A DNA stretch of 64,000 bases from an uncultured Roseburia sp. (GTDB lineage Bacteria; Bacillota; Clostridia; Lachnospirales; Lachnospiraceae): NCBI GenBank assembly GCA_947649645.1, contig CANSSP010000005.1:107329-171328 (forward strand). The letters run 5' to 3'. The notes beneath the pieces are model-generated. The model saw nothing but the letters and a program-made list of their open reading frames with translations. It was not told the origin of the DNA and made no database searches. Both the position numbers and the translations under genes were made by a program. Shown here one piece after another: positions 62,684 through 64,000 of the stretch (its first letter is position 1; every line of letters begins with the position of its first letter).

Positions 62684-63262
62684 CTATTCATACAGGCTAT
62701 CAATCAAATGGTCAACCATAAAATCAAAGGTTTTCATGTGATTATGTGGAAGAATATCTTTATTTTTGATATTCATAATGAAAGAGTAAATAACTGACAT
62801 CGCCAAATCCGCATCAACCTTAAATTTCAAATACGGCTGGCTTAAAAAAAGCTGTTGGCTCATATGATTGGATTCCTCTATTTTTTTTGCCTGTTCCTCT
62901 GATAACCTGTTCATCAAAATTGTAAAATCCGTACTGTCCGAATCGTACAAAAAATTGTTTTTATCATATTCCCGATAAATGAGTTTTAAGGCTTCAGCAA
63001 CACCATACTTATCTTTGTGTTTTTTGATTACCTCTGATGCCGCATTGCAGATTTGTTCTTGCACAGAACACAAGACTTCACAAAAGAGAGCTTCTTTCGA
63101 TTCAAAGAAAAGATAAAACGCTCCTTTTGAGATTCCTGCCTGTCTGCAAAGGTCATCGACACTTGTTTTCTTATAACCATACTGTGTCCAGCTCTGCTTA
63201 CAGGCTTCCCGCAAACTTCTTTTGATGTTTTCTTTTTCTCGTCCTGTAAAACTCCTTGGCAT
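62684..63262 (-). CDS. TetR/AcrR-family transcriptional regulator
   Basis: 192 residues. The N-terminal helix-turn-helix is classic (YGYKKTSVDDLCRQAGISKG followed by AFYLFFESKEALFCEVL). The rest is a helical ligand domain (about 60-190) without clear relatives. TetR proteins usually repress a nearby exporter; the adjacent MATE gene is broken, so the regulator may be an orphan. It has a good promoter and an inverted repeat just upstream. Confidence 0.93.
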   Translation of the reverse strand: MPRSFTGREKENIKRSLREACKQSWTQYGYKKTSVDDLCRQAGISKGAFYLFFESKEALFCEVLCSVQEQICNAASEVIKKHKDKYGVAEALKLIYREYDKNNFLYDSDSTDFTILMNRLSEEQAKKIEESNHMSQQLFLSQPYLKFKVDADLAMSVIYSFIMNIKNKDILPHNHMKTFDFMVDHLIDSLYE

Positions 63263-63281
63263 ATGGTTTTCTCCTTTCTAT

Positions 63282-63305
63282 GACTAAAAATACAATATCA
63301 GTCAC
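63282..63305. promoter_or_regulatory. Possible TetR operator
   Basis: Inverted arms TGACT and AGTCA spaced 14 bases, between the predicted -10 and the start codon of the TetR gene. Short arms, so only moderate support. Confidence 0.35.
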
Positions 63306-63310
63306 AGCTA

Positions 63311-63339
63311 TAATACCCCCTGTACCAGTAAACGTCAAG
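63311..63339 (-). promoter_or_regulatory. Predicted promoter of the TetR gene
   Basis: Minus-strand -35 TTGACG (63334-63339), 17-base spacer, -10 TATTAT (63311-63316). Confidence 0.7.
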
Positions 63340-63349
63340 AACTATTTTC

Positions 63350-63519
63350 AAAATACGCTATCGCATGATTAAATCAAAAAACAGCAGAGCTTTTACCCTC
63401 TGCCGCCTGTTGCCTGCCATGTCTTGTACCTGCTTCAGGCTCTCTATGAGCTTTTCCAAGCGTTACTGTGCCTGTCTGTCGATGTCGGAAAGACAGGGCT
63501 GCGTCCGCCGCTTGTGAGA
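63350..63519. other. Stretch without an identifiable gene
   Basis: On the minus strand a short frame reads RLEKLIESLKQVQDMAGNRR and ends FFDLIMR; it has no start with a ribosome site and I cannot place it. It may be a remnant of another mobile-element protein. Confidence 0.3.
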
Positions 63520-63838
63520 AAAGGCGGTTGCCATGCACCGTTACGGCTGCCGCATCTGCCAGAGAGTCCATCCCCCACGCCATCTCGAACAGGTATCCTT
63601 TGAGAACACCAGATCGGGATTCTCCGCCAGGAGCAACAACAGCTCAAATTCCTTGTTGACCAGTATGACTTCCTTTTTAGCCAGACAGACTGTCCCTGAT
63701 TTCGGCAGGATCGTCAGGTTCCGGCAGGCAATCTCTGTCTCCTCCTCTTCTTTCATGGAAAAAACAGGTTATGAATATAGATATGGGATTTTACTCTGAC
63801 CACCAGCTTCGTAGGACGAAAAGGCTTTACCAGATAGA
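63520..63838 (-). pseudogene. OmpR-family response regulator fragment
   Basis: The minus strand carries YLVKPFRPTKLVVRVKSHIY (end of a receiver domain), a frameshift near FFP, then ACRNLTILPKSGTVCLAKKE and LVNKEFELLLLLAENPDLVF (winged helix). After a second frameshift come AWGMDSLADAAAVTVHGNRL and unrelated sequence. The first part of the receiver domain and the end of the winged helix are missing. The gene is dead. Confidence 0.75.
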
Positions 63839-64000
63839 GGAAGCCCGCCATTGGCGAAGCATATCCTCTGTTATTCCAGTAACTGATGAAGTATCTGAAG
63901 ATGAGTGTCTTCCGTTCCTCAACGGTCATTTCTTCTGTGTTATGGCGGCCGTAAAGAAGCTCTTCCTTCATCCGCGCCCACATGCTTTCGCATCGTGCAT
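63839..64000 (-). mobile_element. IS3-family transposase C-terminal fragment (cut by window edge)
   Basis: The minus strand from the right edge reads ARCESMWARMKEELLYGRHN, TEEMTVEERKTLIFRYFISY and WNNR, the end of an IS3-type (OrfB) transposase; the Glu in CESMW is the last catalytic acid. A one-base deletion then shifts the frame within the usual NNR-ICxANGGLP ending. It is joined directly to the response regulator fragment without a visible terminal repeat, so this is a rearranged remnant. Confidence 0.75.

Overview
The window looks like chromosomal DNA of a motile, endospore-forming Clostridia member, most likely a Lachnospiraceae. The reasons are a Gram-positive flagellar operon lying next to codY, a complete spoIIIA sporulation operon, T-box and NiCo riboswitch control, strong AGGAGG-type ribosome sites and medium GC. 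I cannot name the genus from sequence alone.

Layout. (1) 1-17359, minus strand: one long flagellar/chemotaxis cluster in the order flgB-flgC-fliE-fliF-fliG-fliH-fliI-fliJ-motE-like-fliK-flgD-TIGR02530 gene-flgE, then an internal promoter with a palindrome, then flbD-motA-motB-fliL-fliM-fliY-cheY-fliO-fliP (fliP runs off the left edge). It encodes the rod start, MS ring, export ATPase, hook, stator and switch. (2) 17572-18357: codY directly upstream of flgB, separated by a strong terminator and with its own promoter overlapped by a CodY-box-like site. (3) 18539-24632: gltBD glutamate synthase. (4) 25138-30327: a small unknown protein, then a divergent BceAB-type peptide ABC transporter with its response regulator and sensor kinase. 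(5) 30382-35753: two large hybrid histidine kinases, one membrane-bound and one soluble with a GAF domain. (6) 36004-41503: spoIIIAA to spoIIIAH behind a sigma-E-like promoter. (7) 41594-58750: mostly housekeeping genes: argS, a DUF2200 protein, a NUDIX hydrolase, an MmcQ/YjbR protein, a PfkB sugar kinase, ribonuclease H, a YdcF protein, a chemoreceptor, a metal-efflux CDF protein behind a NiCo riboswitch, leuS behind a T-box, an SGNH protein, aroC and an RluA pseudouridine synthase. (8) 58922-60947: a WYL regulator and a VanY-type D,D-carboxypeptidase. (9) 60955-64000: a decayed mobile region with an IS256-type end, relaxase, acetyltransferase, MATE, response-regulator and IS3 transposase fragments. 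Within it TetR and DUF4180 genes remain intact.

How it fits together. CodY senses GTP and branched-chain amino acids, and in Firmicutes it links nutrient state to nitrogen metabolism and motility; its position between glt and the flagellar operon matches that role. Several minus-strand units carry good sigma-A promoters. I noted three very small genes that are easily missed: 41594-41755, 44218-44310 and 46732-46926. Each has supporting context (a terminator or a stop/start overlap). I found no CRISPR array, tRNA or rRNA. I did not see a clearly new multi-gene system. The best leads are the small genes, the flbD promoter palindrome, the atypical FlgD tail and the cysteine-rich protein next to the chemoreceptor.
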